Counted from the stretch's first letter, positions 53,137 to 61,900 are shown. The stretch is DNA of 64,000 bases from Pseudomonas sp. LP_7_YM (GCF_004364435.1 NZ_SOCT01000006.1:186001-250000), one strand, 5' to 3'. Notes: generated from the sequence alone by a model not told the origin. Numbers and translations are program-made.

Positions 53137-54165
53137 ATGAAGATGAACGCGATACTGGAAAACAAACCCGCCCTGGCGCCAACCCGGCATAAACGCCGGA
53201 TGCCCACCGAGCTGAGCATCCTACTGGTGCTGATCGGTATTGCCCTGATTTTCGAGGTGTTTGGCTGGGTCGTGCGCGATCAGAGTTTCCTCATGAACTC
53301 TCAACGGCTTGTGCTGATGATCCTGCAAGTGTCGATCATCGGCATGATCGCGATTGGCGTGACGCAAGTCATCATCACCACCGGCATTGATCTGTCATCG
53401 GGCTCGGTGCTGGCGCTGACCGCGATGATCGCCGCCAGTCTTGCGCAATCGTCCGATTACGCCCGCGCCGTATTTCCGTCACTGACCGACCTGCCGGTGT
53501 GGATTCCCGTCGTCGCCGGACTTGGGGTCGGACTGCTGGCGGGAGCGATCAACGGCAGCATCATTGCCATCACCGGGATTCCACCGTTCATCGCCACCCT
53601 CGGCATGATGGTCTCGGCTCGCGGGCTGGCGCGCTTTTACACCGGTGGCCAGCCGGTGAGCATGCTCAATGATTCCTACACGGCCATTGGCCAGGGCGCG
53701 ATGCCCGTGATCATCTTTCTGGTGGTCGCGGTGATCTTCCACATTGCCTTGCGTTACACCAAATATGGCAAGTACACCTACGCTATTGGTGGCAACATGC
53801 AAGCGGCGCGGACCTCAGGGATCAACGTCAAGCGTCATCTGGTGATTGTCTACAGCATCGCCGGTCTGCTGGCAGGTCTGGCCGGCGTGGTCGCTTCGGC
53901 ACGGGCTGCCACCGGTCAGGCGGGCATGGGGGTTTCCTACGAGCTGGATGCGATTGCCGCAGCCGTCATTGGCGGCACCAGCCTCTCCGGGGGCGTCGGG
54001 CGCATCACCGGAACGGTCATCGGCGCGCTGATTCTCGGGGTCATGGCCAGTGGTTTTACCTTCGTCGGTGTCGATGCCTATGTACAAGACATCATCAAAG
54101 GGCTGATTATCGTCGTCGCGGTGGTCATCGACCAATACCGTAACAAACGCAAGCTCAAACGTTGA
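53137..54165 (+). CDS. Permease subunit of the sugar ABC importer
   Basis: A 342-residue inner-membrane protein of the RbsC/BPD-transp-2 family with about ten hydrophobic helices: GVTQVIITTGIDLSSGSVLA and SYELDAIAAAVIGGTSLSGG are family hallmarks. ATG 53137 has AGAGGCAGG just upstream; the open frame from 53071 overlaps the ATPase stop but lacks a ribosome site. It completes the binding protein-ATPase-permease unit, followed by a terminator. Confidence 0.88.
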   Translation: MKMNAILENKPALAPTRHKRRMPTELSILLVLIGIALIFEVFGWVVRDQSFLMNSQRLVLMILQVSIIGMIAIGVTQVIITTGIDLSSGSVLALTAMIAASLAQSSDYARAVFPSLTDLPVWIPVVAGLGVGLLAGAINGSIIAITGIPPFIATLGMMVSARGLARFYTGGQPVSMLNDSYTAIGQGAMPVIIFLVVAVIFHIALRYTKYGKYTYAIGGNMQAARTSGINVKRHLVIVYSIAGLLAGLAGVVASARAATGQAGMGVSYELDAIAAAVIGGTSLSGGVGRITGTVIGALILGVMASGFTFVGVDAYVQDIIKGLIIVVAVVIDQYRNKRKLKR

Positions 54166-54612
54166 AAGTGGGATGGATTCCGGGAAAGGGCCTGTTTTCA
54201 GGCCTTTTTCCTTTTTCATGTCGGTTTTGAACCGACGGGGCACCGGCCGGTCAGAGAACATCCGCAGCGTTCTTGCACAAGCATGCTTGCCCCGCTCTTG
54301 CGCTGTGTTGCTCGACGATGATATCGGCTGTTTGGGCGATTCGCGGGCGAGCGCGCTGTTAAGAACTACGGCATTGAAATTTGCTGAAACACCGGTTTTC
54401 CCCAATGACAACGGGGATTTGGGGGCTTGTTGAGTGAATCTTGTTCAATTATGTTGCCGACTGTGGAACCCGGCCTTAGACTGCCGCCCCTCGTAAATTG
54501 AGTGCCAGGTGGCGCTTGGAGATGATGGCGCCGGGGATCTCGATACGTTTTACAGTCGGGCCAGAGCGCCCCCTTGATTTGCCTTAATGCACGTTTTTTT
54601 ATAGAGAAATCA
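54166..54612. other. Gap between importer and DksA-like gene
   Basis: 447 bases holding the terminator above and presumably the dksA-like promoter. I see no gene. A GGAACC at 54465 with CCCC 16 bases later resembles a HrpL box with one mismatch but is not convincing. Confidence 0.4.
54185..54214 (+). terminator. Intrinsic terminator of the inositol importer operon
   Basis: GGCCTG (54189-54194), TTTT loop, CAGGCC (54199-54204), extended by AAAG/TTTT pairing and followed by TTTTTCCTTTTT. A clear factor-independent terminator 20 bases after the permease stop. Confidence 0.85.
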
Positions 54613-55017
54613 ATGACCAAGGAAAAGTTGCTGGCGATGCCGGCCGATGACTACATGAACGCAGAGCAACATGCGTTCTTCATCGAGTTGCTGCAAGCCA
54701 TGAAAGTGGAAATCCACGAGCGCATCGAGCAGAGCCGTATCGCTATCGAAAGCCTGGACACCCCGGCTGATCCCGCTGATGCTGCTTCCGTCGAAGAAGA
54801 GCGTCACTGGCTGGTCAATGTCATCGAGCGCGACCAGCGCATGCTTCCACAATTGGAAATGGCCTTGACCCGTATCGCCGAAGACACCTTTGGCTGGTGC
54901 GATGACAGCGGTGAGCCGATCGGCCTGAAGCGTTTGCTGATCAGCCCCACCACCAAGTACTGCATCGAAGCCCAGGAACGCCACGAACAGATCGACCGCC
55001 ACCAGCGTCAGGCCTGA
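54613..55017 (+). CDS. DksA-family protein lacking full zinc finger (DksA2-like)
   Basis: A 134-residue RNA-polymerase secondary-channel protein of the DksA/TraR family. DksA has a four-cysteine zinc finger; here the positions read Cys96, Ser99, Cys117 and Ala120 (GWCDDSGEPIGLKRLL ... YCIEAQ), so only two remain. That pattern is known for zinc-independent DksA2 of P. aeruginosa, which replaces DksA when zinc is short. The coiled-coil tip (DTPADPADAASVEEERHW) keeps the paired acidic/alanine region. ATG 54613 begins the conserved part. No obvious Zur box is seen upstream, so zinc control is unproven. Confidence 0.8.
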   Translation: MTKEKLLAMPADDYMNAEQHAFFIELLQAMKVEIHERIEQSRIAIESLDTPADPADAASVEEERHWLVNVIERDQRMLPQLEMALTRIAEDTFGWCDDSGEPIGLKRLLISPTTKYCIEAQERHEQIDRHQRQA

Positions 55018-55039
55018 TCCAGCCGACCTGAGTGCCAGG

Positions 55040-55072
55040 CCCGACTGCCTTTCAGAGGCCGTCGGGTTTTTT
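55040..55072 (+). terminator. Intrinsic terminator after the dksA-like gene
   Basis: CCCGAC (55040-55045) pairs with GTCGGG (55061-55066), with an inner GCCT/AGGC stem, followed directly by TTTTTT. A strong factor-independent terminator. Confidence 0.9.
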
Positions 55073-55211
55073 GTCGTCTGCATTTTTTCAGTCAGCTTGC
55101 CTGTCGTTGATTTTGATAAATCCGACCGACTACCACCAACGACTCATGGCGCATTGCCGCCTTCTGACGTTTAATGCTTTCAAATAATGATAAGCAGGGA
55201 AGGTCAAGGAT

Positions 55212-56837
55212 ATGGCTGCTGACGGAAGTTACACAGGGACGCTTTCCCCTCAATTACCACTGGCGACCGTCGGGCCCTGGCGCTGGTTGACGCCTGTACT
55301 GCAGAGTGTGGCGCTGTGCCTGTTATTCGCGGCGATGGCCTGGAGCCTGAGGTCGGTCTATGCCTGCCTGCCGCTCGGCCTGTTGATCCTGTGGCTACCT
55401 CGTTTCTTGCCTTTGCGTGCGTTGCCCGCGCCTGAAGCCAACCATGACGACGCGGTCGAACGCCTGACTCGCGACCTTTCACGCAGCACCAGTCACAACG
55501 CCCTGTCTGCCGCAGCCGTGGCATTTTCCGTCAAGCAATTGGCAAGCAGACTGCAATCCCAAGTCAATGCTGCCGAGCAGATTGTCAGCAGTGCCGACGT
55601 GATGATTGCCACCGAAAGGTCAACTTCCTCGCTCAGCCAGCAGGCGCTGAGTGCGGCCAGCGAAGCGCGGCAAAGCAGTGATGCCGGGCTCGCTGTGCTC
55701 ACAGAGTCGATTGCCCTGATGCACCAGCTCAGTGAACGCGCCGACAGCAGCCGTCAGTTGATCGAAGCCCTCAGTCAGCGCAGCGAAGACATTCAACGGG
55801 TCACCTCTGTCATTCAATCGATCGCCAGCCAGACCAACCTGCTGGCCCTCAACGCCGCTATTGAAGCGGCGCGCGCTGGTGAGCATGGCCGGGGTTTTGC
55901 GGTCGTCGCCGACGAGGTGCGCGGCCTGGCCGGGCGAACTGCCGCAGCCACTGGCGAAGTGGGGCAAATGGTCGCCGACATCCAGCAGCGAACGGCACAA
56001 GTGGTCGAACAGATTCGTCAGTTGTCCGGCGATCTGAGCGGCGGCGTCGAGCAGGTGGAAACCACCGGGCGACAATTATCGAGCATCGCGCAACTCGCAG
56101 CGGGCGTGGAGGGGCAGGTCAACGAGATTGCCGCGGGCGCGGAAACCAATCAGACCCAGCTGAGCAGCCTGTTCGTGGCCGTGGAGCAGATGCGCAGCGA
56201 CCTGGCCATCAGTGATGAGCAAACGCGTCAATTGGCCAAGGCTGCCGTGCAAATGGAGGGGCAGGCCGAAACCATCAGCGAGCGGCTGGCCGAGGTGGGG
56301 CTGGATGACTATCACCAGCGCGTTTACGATTTGGCGCGTGAAGGTGCGAGCCAGATTGCGAACAAGTTCGAGCAGGACATCGACCAGCACAGAGTCAGCC
56401 TGGACGATCTGTTTGACCGCAGTTACCGACTCATCGGCAATACTTCACCAGCCAAATATCAAACACGCTTCGACCGCTATACCGATCAGGTGCTGCCAGC
56501 GATTCAGGAGCCCTTGCTCAGTCGTCACGAAGGCCTGGTATTTGCCATTGCCTGTACGCAGCAAGGCTACGTACCGACCCATAACCATGCGTTCAGCAAG
56601 CCGCTGACCGGCGACGCTGCGGTGGACACCGTACAAAATCGCACCAAGCGCAAATTCGAGGACCGGACCGGTATTCGCTGCGGCAGCCATCAGCAACCCA
56701 TCCTGCTGCAGACCTACACCCGCGACACTGGCGAGTTGATGCACGATCTATCGGTGCCGATCATGGTCAAGGGCCGGCATTGGGGAGGCTTGCGATTGGG
56801 CTACAAGCCCGAAGGTGGGGCTGCAGGTCATCGTTAA
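55212..56837 (+). CDS. Membrane chemoreceptor with C-terminal sensor-like domain
   Basis: A 541-residue methyl-accepting chemotaxis protein. Two closely spaced membrane helices near residues 25-67 (SVALCLLFAAMAWSL; LPLGLLILWLPRFLPL) leave almost no periplasmic loop, so ligand sensing is not periplasmic. The signalling domain contains IASQTNLLALNAAIEAARAG and RGFAVVADEVRGLAGRT. After it, residues about 375-541 form a globular Cache/PAS-like part (HNHAFSKPLTGD, DLSVPIMVKGRHWGGLRLGY). Such receptors sense cytoplasmic cues at the C-terminus; the ligand is unknown. AAGG precedes ATG 55212. Confidence 0.8.
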   Translation: MAADGSYTGTLSPQLPLATVGPWRWLTPVLQSVALCLLFAAMAWSLRSVYACLPLGLLILWLPRFLPLRALPAPEANHDDAVERLTRDLSRSTSHNALSAAAVAFSVKQLASRLQSQVNAAEQIVSSADVMIATERSTSSLSQQALSAASEARQSSDAGLAVLTESIALMHQLSERADSSRQLIEALSQRSEDIQRVTSVIQSIASQTNLLALNAAIEAARAGEHGRGFAVVADEVRGLAGRTAAATGEVGQMVADIQQRTAQVVEQIRQLSGDLSGGVEQVETTGRQLSSIAQLAAGVEGQVNEIAAGAETNQTQLSSLFVAVEQMRSDLAISDEQTRQLAKAAVQMEGQAETISERLAEVGLDDYHQRVYDLAREGASQIANKFEQDIDQHRVSLDDLFDRSYRLIGNTSPAKYQTRFDRYTDQVLPAIQEPLLSRHEGLVFAIACTQQGYVPTHNHAFSKPLTGDAAVDTVQNRTKRKFEDRTGIRCGSHQQPILLQTYTRDTGELMHDLSVPIMVKGRHWGGLRLGYKPEGGAAGHR

Positions 56838-57563
56838 TGCGTGTGCGTTTCAAAAGGGTTGATCAAAAAAAGAGGGTGATCACTAATTCTATATATAACC
56901 GGCCATGGCTGTTGGGGATTTGATATTCGTCGCCGGGTATGCGGCTTAATGACATCCATTAGTCTTGTTGTTGACGCAGCATCACCAAGCGCAACCACTT
57001 TTCGTACAGAGCCTTATAAATGATGAGCCGGAAGCTGTTTATTACGAGGATACTGCTGTCGATTGCGAGCTAAAGACCGTTGACCGGCTTGAAAAGACAG
57101 GGGTTTATCGTCGGGCCGGTAGTTGTCGCTCTCACCCGATCCTGTCGAGGTTCTAGCCGATTTAACAGGACCCTTTATCGTCATGAAAGTAGCCGGACGG
57201 CAGCCAAAGGCGGATCGCCGTTGGCTAAGCCATGCGCTCTATTCCCTTGAGCTGGCTTGGCGCAGCTGCCTTTTGCATTGACAGCGTGAGCTTCACTGCC
57301 ATGATAACGGCGAAATGATGTTTGGTTATTGTCTGTAACTTTCCCTATTGATGGACTGTTGGCTTGTTCTGTAAGTTTTTAATTCTTGTGTCGTGGGAAA
57401 TAGTTCTCTGGTTTTTTTAATTATCCGATATTTAAGTGGGAAATTTCTGATATTGATTTTGGTGCATTGACGATTGGATATGTAAGAGCATTCTGTGAGT
57501 TATATGTCCGGATATGTAAAAGGCTATTCGGATTTCTGATCGACACTCACAAGTGATTTGCAT
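56838..57563. other. 726-base AT-rich gap before the DUF2235 gene
   Basis: Base composition falls clearly below that of the neighbours, especially 57330-57560. It holds the hairpin at 57202, a repeated GGATATGTAA (near 57476 and 57513) and a possible 63-codon frame at 56965-57156 (internal stretch INDEPEAVYYEDTAVDCEL) with only a TTG start, which may be a gene remnant. The AT content suggests acquired DNA or a silenced promoter. Confidence 0.45.
57202..57226. other. Two-part hairpin
   Basis: AGCCAA (57202-57207) pairs with TTGGCT (57221-57226) and inside it GGCG pairs with CGCC around a GAT loop; one A-G mismatch separates the stems. Strong structure without a T tract; role unknown. Confidence 0.4.
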
Positions 57564-59030
57564 ATGACAACTCTTTATAAAGGTAAAGCCTCAAGTGGTG
57601 GGACGGGTGAACTAAGGGTCATCGTACGGATCGGTGTGTTTTTTGATGGCACCGGCAACAACCGCGTCAACAGCCAGATCGGTGCTGACTGCCAGGCGAT
57701 GGCGGAAATCTACAATGGCGAGCACATCAAGGAGTGCGGCGGTCGGCACAGTGATCCATCCAGCAGCTACAGCAATGATCTGACCAACATCGCGAGACTG
57801 GCCGATTTTTACAGGCATCAACCTCGGGCGCTGAATGAAGGGGCGGGGCTTGGGGTGTATGAGTCGATTTATGTCAGCGGCATTGGCACGGTATCCGGCG
57901 GGCGGGACTCGCGCCTGTCAGGCCAGGGGTTTGGTCGCGGTAATACCGGCGTCGTTGCCAAGGTTTCCAAGGGTGTGAAGAAGATCAGCGCTTTTCTACA
58001 AACGTTTGAAATTCACAATCCAGGTTGCGTCATTGCCGGCCTGGAATTCGACCTGTTCGGATTCAGTCGCGGCGCGGCGGCGGCCCGTCATCTGGCCAAT
58101 GAGGTGCTCAAGCAATCGCGAGGTATGCTCGGTCCCGTTCTCGATCCTTGCAAGCTACCGTTGTCGATCGACTTTTCCTGGTCGGCGGGAAGCGTGCGAC
58201 TCAAGGTCATCGGCCTGTTCGATACCGTAGCGGCCATAGGAAGCATTGCTGATCTGGGCAACATCCGCGATGCAGCCAATGCGCGGGTCAATTTGTATCT
58301 GCCTCCCGGATGTGCGCAACAGGTCTTGCACCTGGTGGCAGCTGACGAGTGCCGACGCAATTTCGCCTTGAACAGCGTGGCACCGGACTGGCCTCGCGAG
58401 ATCGTGCTGCCTGGCAGCCATTCGGACATCGGCGGCGGCTATCAGCCGCAGAGCGTGGAAACGGTCGCCCTCACCAAGCCCCGCCGCAGTCTGGTCAGCG
58501 CCAGTACGCCCTCCGAGACCAGCGATGCCTGGCGGCAGACTCATGCCGAAATGTGCAGCCTGGACGCAGAGCGTTGGATCGACCCCAAGGACGAAACCGC
58601 TTCAATCAGCGTCGAGTGCCATGAACGGCTGGGACAACGAGGTCGAGGAATGAAAACCGTGGTGGCAAGGGTGAAGCTTCAGCGCAAGGTGTTCGGCCAC
58701 CTCTCGCGGGTTTATTTGCGAGTGATGCACGCTTTGGCGTGTGATGAGGGTGTGCCATTCAGCCCGGTACCGGACGCAGCAGACATCAGCCTTCCTCCGG
58801 AGCTCAGAGGGATAGCCGTCAAGTTGATTGCTTATGCGCGGGGCCAGGGTGAACCGCTGTCAGCGCAAGAACGGCTGCTCTTGTATCGTCGGTATATCCA
58901 CTGCTCTGCGCACTGGAATGCCACGCTAGGGCGACGTGGAGCGCTGGTGGACAGTCTGTTTCTGAACGCGCCTGCAGCAAAGGGGCGGCAGCGATTCGCG
59001 AACAGGCCGCGGTCGGGTTATCCGCTGTGA
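57564..59030 (+). CDS. DUF2235 (Tle1-like) phospholipase, putative T6SS effector
   Basis: A 488-residue alpha/beta-hydrolase of the DUF2235 family. The N-terminal IGVFFDGTGNN, the lipase elbow GFSRG at 166-170 (Ser168 nucleophile) within GFSRGAAAARHLANEVL, and PGSHSDIGGGY (His286-Asp288 region) are typical of Tle1-type phospholipases delivered by type VI secretion. It likely hydrolyses membrane phospholipids of rival cells. There is no signal peptide. No VgrG, PAAR, chaperone or recognisable immunity gene is adjacent. ATG 57564 is preferred to the TTG two codons earlier; the ribosome site is weak. Confidence 0.8.
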   Translation: MTTLYKGKASSGGTGELRVIVRIGVFFDGTGNNRVNSQIGADCQAMAEIYNGEHIKECGGRHSDPSSSYSNDLTNIARLADFYRHQPRALNEGAGLGVYESIYVSGIGTVSGGRDSRLSGQGFGRGNTGVVAKVSKGVKKISAFLQTFEIHNPGCVIAGLEFDLFGFSRGAAAARHLANEVLKQSRGMLGPVLDPCKLPLSIDFSWSAGSVRLKVIGLFDTVAAIGSIADLGNIRDAANARVNLYLPPGCAQQVLHLVAADECRRNFALNSVAPDWPREIVLPGSHSDIGGGYQPQSVETVALTKPRRSLVSASTPSETSDAWRQTHAEMCSLDAERWIDPKDETASISVECHERLGQRGRGMKTVVARVKLQRKVFGHLSRVYLRVMHALACDEGVPFSPVPDAADISLPPELRGIAVKLIAYARGQGEPLSAQERLLLYRRYIHCSAHWNATLGRRGALVDSLFLNAPAAKGRQRFANRPRSGYPL

Positions 59031-59087
59031 GATCTCACATTGAGTACGGGCGGCCTCGCTGTGGCCGCCTGAATTCAAAGGTTTGCG

Positions 59088-59324
59088 TTATTTTTTGTCG
59101 TGTAACCGTTGATTCAGTTCATCGACCACCGGTGCCCAATCATCGTCTTCCCGCAACTTTTCTTTTAGCAGACTGGCTTGCTGCGGCGTCCAGAATTGGG
59201 CATCGATCAGCTTTACGTCATCCGGTAGCGGATGTTTGCCAATGAAAGCGTCGATGCTTGCTTCATCGGAATCCAGTCCCAGTTGGTCGAACAGTGTGGC
59301 AAGCGTCAGTGTGTCGAGATCCAT
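59088..59324 (-). CDS. DUF2789 family small protein
   Basis: A 78-residue protein matching the DUF2789 family: LATLFDQLGLDSDEASIDAF, an acidic middle, then DAQFWTPQQASLLKEKL and DWAPVVDELNQRL. Function is unknown. It is convergent with the phospholipase gene and ends 57 bases from it. I do not see grounds to call it an immunity protein, because the family is widespread in pseudomonads without such effectors. Confidence 0.8.
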   Translation of the reverse strand: MDLDTLTLATLFDQLGLDSDEASIDAFIGKHPLPDDVKLIDAQFWTPQQASLLKEKLREDDDWAPVVDELNQRLHDKK

Positions 59325-59650
59325 GATGTCCCCTTGGCGGGCCGAAGCCCCGATTGGTGTTTGTCAGTCGTTGTTATGAGTGCTCATGGCGGGCAGGAGT
59401 TCTACACATTTGCTGGCATGCTTGTTTGTCATCGCCTGCCTGCCGTCGCTGTGGACACCCCCAACAGCGGCGTCCGGTACAAAAACAGCTACATTACGGA
59501 CGAAAGGCATATATCCCGTATAGGCCCTGACCCGGTAGAATCCAGCTTCGTGCCAGCGTCCGGCACCCAGGACGCATCGATTTTCATTGTCTTCTTTTTC
59601 CTTGCCTGGCCGCTGGTCGGGCAAGCTCTATCAGGTTGGGAGTTTGTGCA
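59325..59650. other. Divergent promoter gap
   Basis: 326 bases without a convincing gene between the DUF2789 gene and the next plus-strand gene. TAGAAT at 59536-59541 (within CCCGG-TAGAAT-CC) is a good -10 match; no matching -35 is evident. Confidence 0.35.
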
Positions 59651-60118
59651 TTGGCAGTAAGTAATCTGGATACCCATGCGTTATTCGTGCTTGGAGATTT
59701 GCGCGCGAAGCTGGTAAAGCAATTCCAGGCACGTTTCGTATATGTCATCGAGCAGTCTCCCGAGGGCATTTACATGTCCGAAATCGACACCGAAACCGCA
59801 TTGGTGGTCGATGACAAACCACGTCTGGAGCTGAAAGTAGGCGATCACTTTCGCGCCGCCGTACTGCCCAGCCGCGAAGGCGGGAAGTTCGAGATCCGCT
59901 TTCGCGAGATCAAGATGACTATCTACGGCCTGGGCGAATACGCCTTTGTTGATGTGCCTGAAGGTCACGGTATCGTGTTCAAGGAATCCCACAGCGTATT
60001 CATGGTGTTCGCCGCCCATGAGCAAATCCAGCTGGGCCTGAGCAAGATCCTCAAGACCGCCACCGCCAAGGCCGCCAAATGGCGCAAGGGCGAACTGGTG
60101 TTCAAGGCCAGCGAGTAA
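59651..60118 (+). CDS. Conserved-looking hypothetical protein
   Basis: About 155 residues if translated from TTG 59651, which has GGGAG eight bases upstream; TTG 59636 is an alternative and no ATG lies near. The protein is regular and well-behaved: mixed alpha/beta, with ARFVYVIEQSPEGIYMSEID, LELKVGDHFRAAVLPSREGG and a basic C-terminal ALKTATAKAAKWRKGE-like tail. No family is recognised and there is no signal peptide. Codon use and GC match core genes, so it is likely real. Confidence 0.6.
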   Translation: MAVSNLDTHALFVLGDLRAKLVKQFQARFVYVIEQSPEGIYMSEIDTETALVVDDKPRLELKVGDHFRAAVLPSREGGKFEIRFREIKMTIYGLGEYAFVDVPEGHGIVFKESHSVFMVFAAHEQIQLGLSKILKTATAKAAKWRKGELVFKASE

Positions 60119-60144
60119 CCCGCCAGCCTCGAATCGCCGATGAT

Positions 60145-60690
60145 TCAGAAACGCGTCTGTACCGCCAGCTCCAGGGTTCGCGGTTCACCCAGGTAGTACG
60201 CTGGCGAGACCTGGGCGAAGTGCGCATACACCTCGTCGGTGAGGTTACGCACCCGTCCGGTAATGGACGTGTGACTGTCCAGCCTGAAGGTCAGAAAGTT
60301 GCCATACAGCGTGTATAACGGCACTGTCCGGATATTGGCATTGTCGGCATACACCGACGCCACATAACGTGCGTCCATACCGCCTTGCCAGTCCGGGGTG
60401 AAATCGTAAGCCAGCCACAGGTTGCCGACTCGGCCGGGGACATTGGCGGGCGTGTTGCCACCACTCCGGTCGCAGTCTTTTCGTCGAACGTGTCGGAGCG
60501 TGCGTCGACCCACGCACATTGCCTTCCAGCAGCCGTGCGGGCGTGATCCGCAGCGAACTGGCCAGTTAGCCCCCGTGAGAACTGTTGCCCCACCGGGATG
60601 CTGTTGGTTGGGTCTTGCGGGTCACAGCGGGCAACCGAAGGCGGTGTAGAGCGTCGGGAGTTTCTGTTCGCCCCGTTTGAATGGATCAAC
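60145..60690 (-). pseudogene. Decayed 3' end of a TonB-dependent outer-membrane receptor
   Basis: The last 125 codons read as a TonB receptor end: VPGRVGNLWLAYDFTPDWQG, ADNANIRTVPLYTLYGNF, GRVRNLTDEVYAHFAQVSPA, ending in LELAVQTRF with the C-terminal phenylalanine used in outer-membrane assembly. Earlier pieces occur in other frames: DPQDPTNSIPVGQQFSRGL, then SLRITPARLLEGN in a second frame, then WVDARSDTFDEKTATG. At least three frame changes are needed to join them, and the plug and most of the barrel are missing. Probably an old siderophore receptor lost by deletion. Sequencing error is possible for single shifts but not for the missing N-terminus. Confidence 0.8.
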
Positions 60691-60692
60691 GG

Positions 60693-60851
60693 TCAGCGCG
60701 CGCCATCGGTGGAACAGTACTCGCCGCCGCTGCCGTTGAGTTGCATTCCGACCATCTGGCCATGCCCGATGCTGCGGGCGAACGCGTTGAACAGGACGCA
60801 GCAATAAAGCATCCATGCGATCAGGTGTCGGTCTGAGCGGGCCAGTTTCAT
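60693..60851 (-). pseudogene. Truncated DUF2946-like small protein
   Basis: The 52-codon frame MKLARSDRHLIAWMLYCCVL... with FNAFARSIGHGQMVGMQLNG resembles the N-terminal half of DUF2946 proteins, small membrane-associated proteins often encoded near TonB receptors or copper genes. It stops just before the receptor fragment begins, so a deletion seems to have joined the two. Confidence 0.55.
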
Positions 60852-61256
60852 GGCGCAGGAATGTATCAGAAGTGATGCGATAAGTGGTGTGCAACAACGT
60901 GGCGCGAATCGCTCTTGAGTCGCTACGCGTGCGTATCGGGTTCGGGTGGGGTGTTGTCTGGGCTGGCACATTAGAAAAGCAACGGCAATCCGAGATTCTG
61001 CGCAGGATCGTGTGGTACGCAGAATCCGTGGTGGACCGGAGGCTACGACGGCAGCGAAACCGGCGTGCCTGACAGGCATTTGCGTCCTGATCCACCGCCT
61101 TCGCCACTGTCGCACAGCTCCAGCAGCTCCCACAGGTGTGGAGTCAGTCTTCAATCCTGATCCTGCTTTTGCTTTTCCCACGCGCCGGTACGGACGACAC
61201 GGTGCGCGACTTGGGTGCGGGGCCAACGCAGGCGGCGCGACCACGCCCAGCAACAA
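60852..61256. other. Gene debris or non-coding region
   Basis: 405 bases between the DUF2946 remnant and the antiporter operon end. Open frames on both strands read as arginine/proline-rich strings without family likeness or starts. Probably further debris of the lost receptor locus; nothing functional is visible. Confidence 0.4.
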
Positions 61257-61625
61257 TCACTTCCCCTCATGCCGTCCCTCGGAAACCTCCGGCGGCACGT
61301 CGGCATCCCCCGCCATACGCTTGCGAAATAACCCGGTCCGCGCCAGTAGCAACGTCGTCACCGGCACCGTAATCGCCAGCAGAATCGGAATCAGCCAGGC
61401 GTGCAACACAGGCTCTTCCTTCAATGCCGAGAAATAGACAATCGACGCCAATGCTACACACCAGGCGCCAATCGTCGATGCCAGGGCAGGCGGATGCATG
61501 CGCTGGAAAAAGTCTTTCATGCGCAATAACCCCAGTGCCCCGATCAAGGCAAACAGGCTGCTGGCGACTAGCAATACCGCCGTCAGCACTTCGATCCAAA
61601 ACGGCAGGACATGCAGCGAATTCAT
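61257..61625 (-). CDS. phaG: Cation/proton antiporter subunit G
   Basis: A 122-residue membrane protein with three hydrophobic helices and the MnhG/PhaG signature GALGLLRMKDFFQRMHPPA. It is the last gene of the Pha/Mnh (Mrp-type) antiporter operon, which exchanges K+ or Na+ for protons as a multisubunit membrane complex. It overlaps phaF by four bases. Confidence 0.9.
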   Translation of the reverse strand: MNSLHVLPFWIEVLTAVLLVASSLFALIGALGLLRMKDFFQRMHPPALASTIGAWCVALASIVYFSALKEEPVLHAWLIPILLAITVPVTTLLLARTGLFRKRMAGDADVPPEVSEGRHEGK

Positions 61626-61900
61626 TCGATCACCTCGCCGCGTAGCAGGAATTTAGCCAGGGCGAACGAACCCACAAACCCGAACAGCGCGATCAACAGC
61701 GCGGCCTCGAAGTAGGTGTCACTGGCATAGCGAATCCCCAACACCAGCATCATCAGCATGGCCAGCAGGTACAGATAATCCAGCGCCAGAACCCGATCCT
61801 GCGCCGATGGGCCTTTGAACAGGCGGATAAGGGTCAGGATCATCGCCACCGTAAACAGCGACAAGCTGAGCAGAATCGCGTTGGTGAGCAGCGGGCTCAT
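61622..61900 (-). CDS. phaF: Cation/proton antiporter subunit F
   Basis: A 92-residue protein with three membrane helices; GPSAQDRVLALDYLYLLAML is typical of MnhF/PhaF. ATG 61900 overlaps the end of phaE, and its stop overlaps phaG, as usual in this operon. Part of the Mrp-type antiporter. Confidence 0.9.
   Translation of the reverse strand: MSPLLTNAILLSLSLFTVAMILTLIRLFKGPSAQDRVLALDYLYLLAMLMMLVLGIRYASDTYFEAALLIALFGFVGSFALAKFLLRGEVIE

Noticed and set aside
54465..54493. GGAACC-N16-CCCC upstream of the dksA-like gene as a hrp box
   Set aside because: One mismatch in CCAC and a wrong final base, no type III gene nearby; one such partial match in 64 kb is expected by chance.
59088..59324. DUF2789 protein as immunity protein of the phospholipase
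   Set aside because: It is on the opposite strand, lacks a signal peptide or lipobox expected for Tle immunity, and belongs to a widespread family without such linkage.
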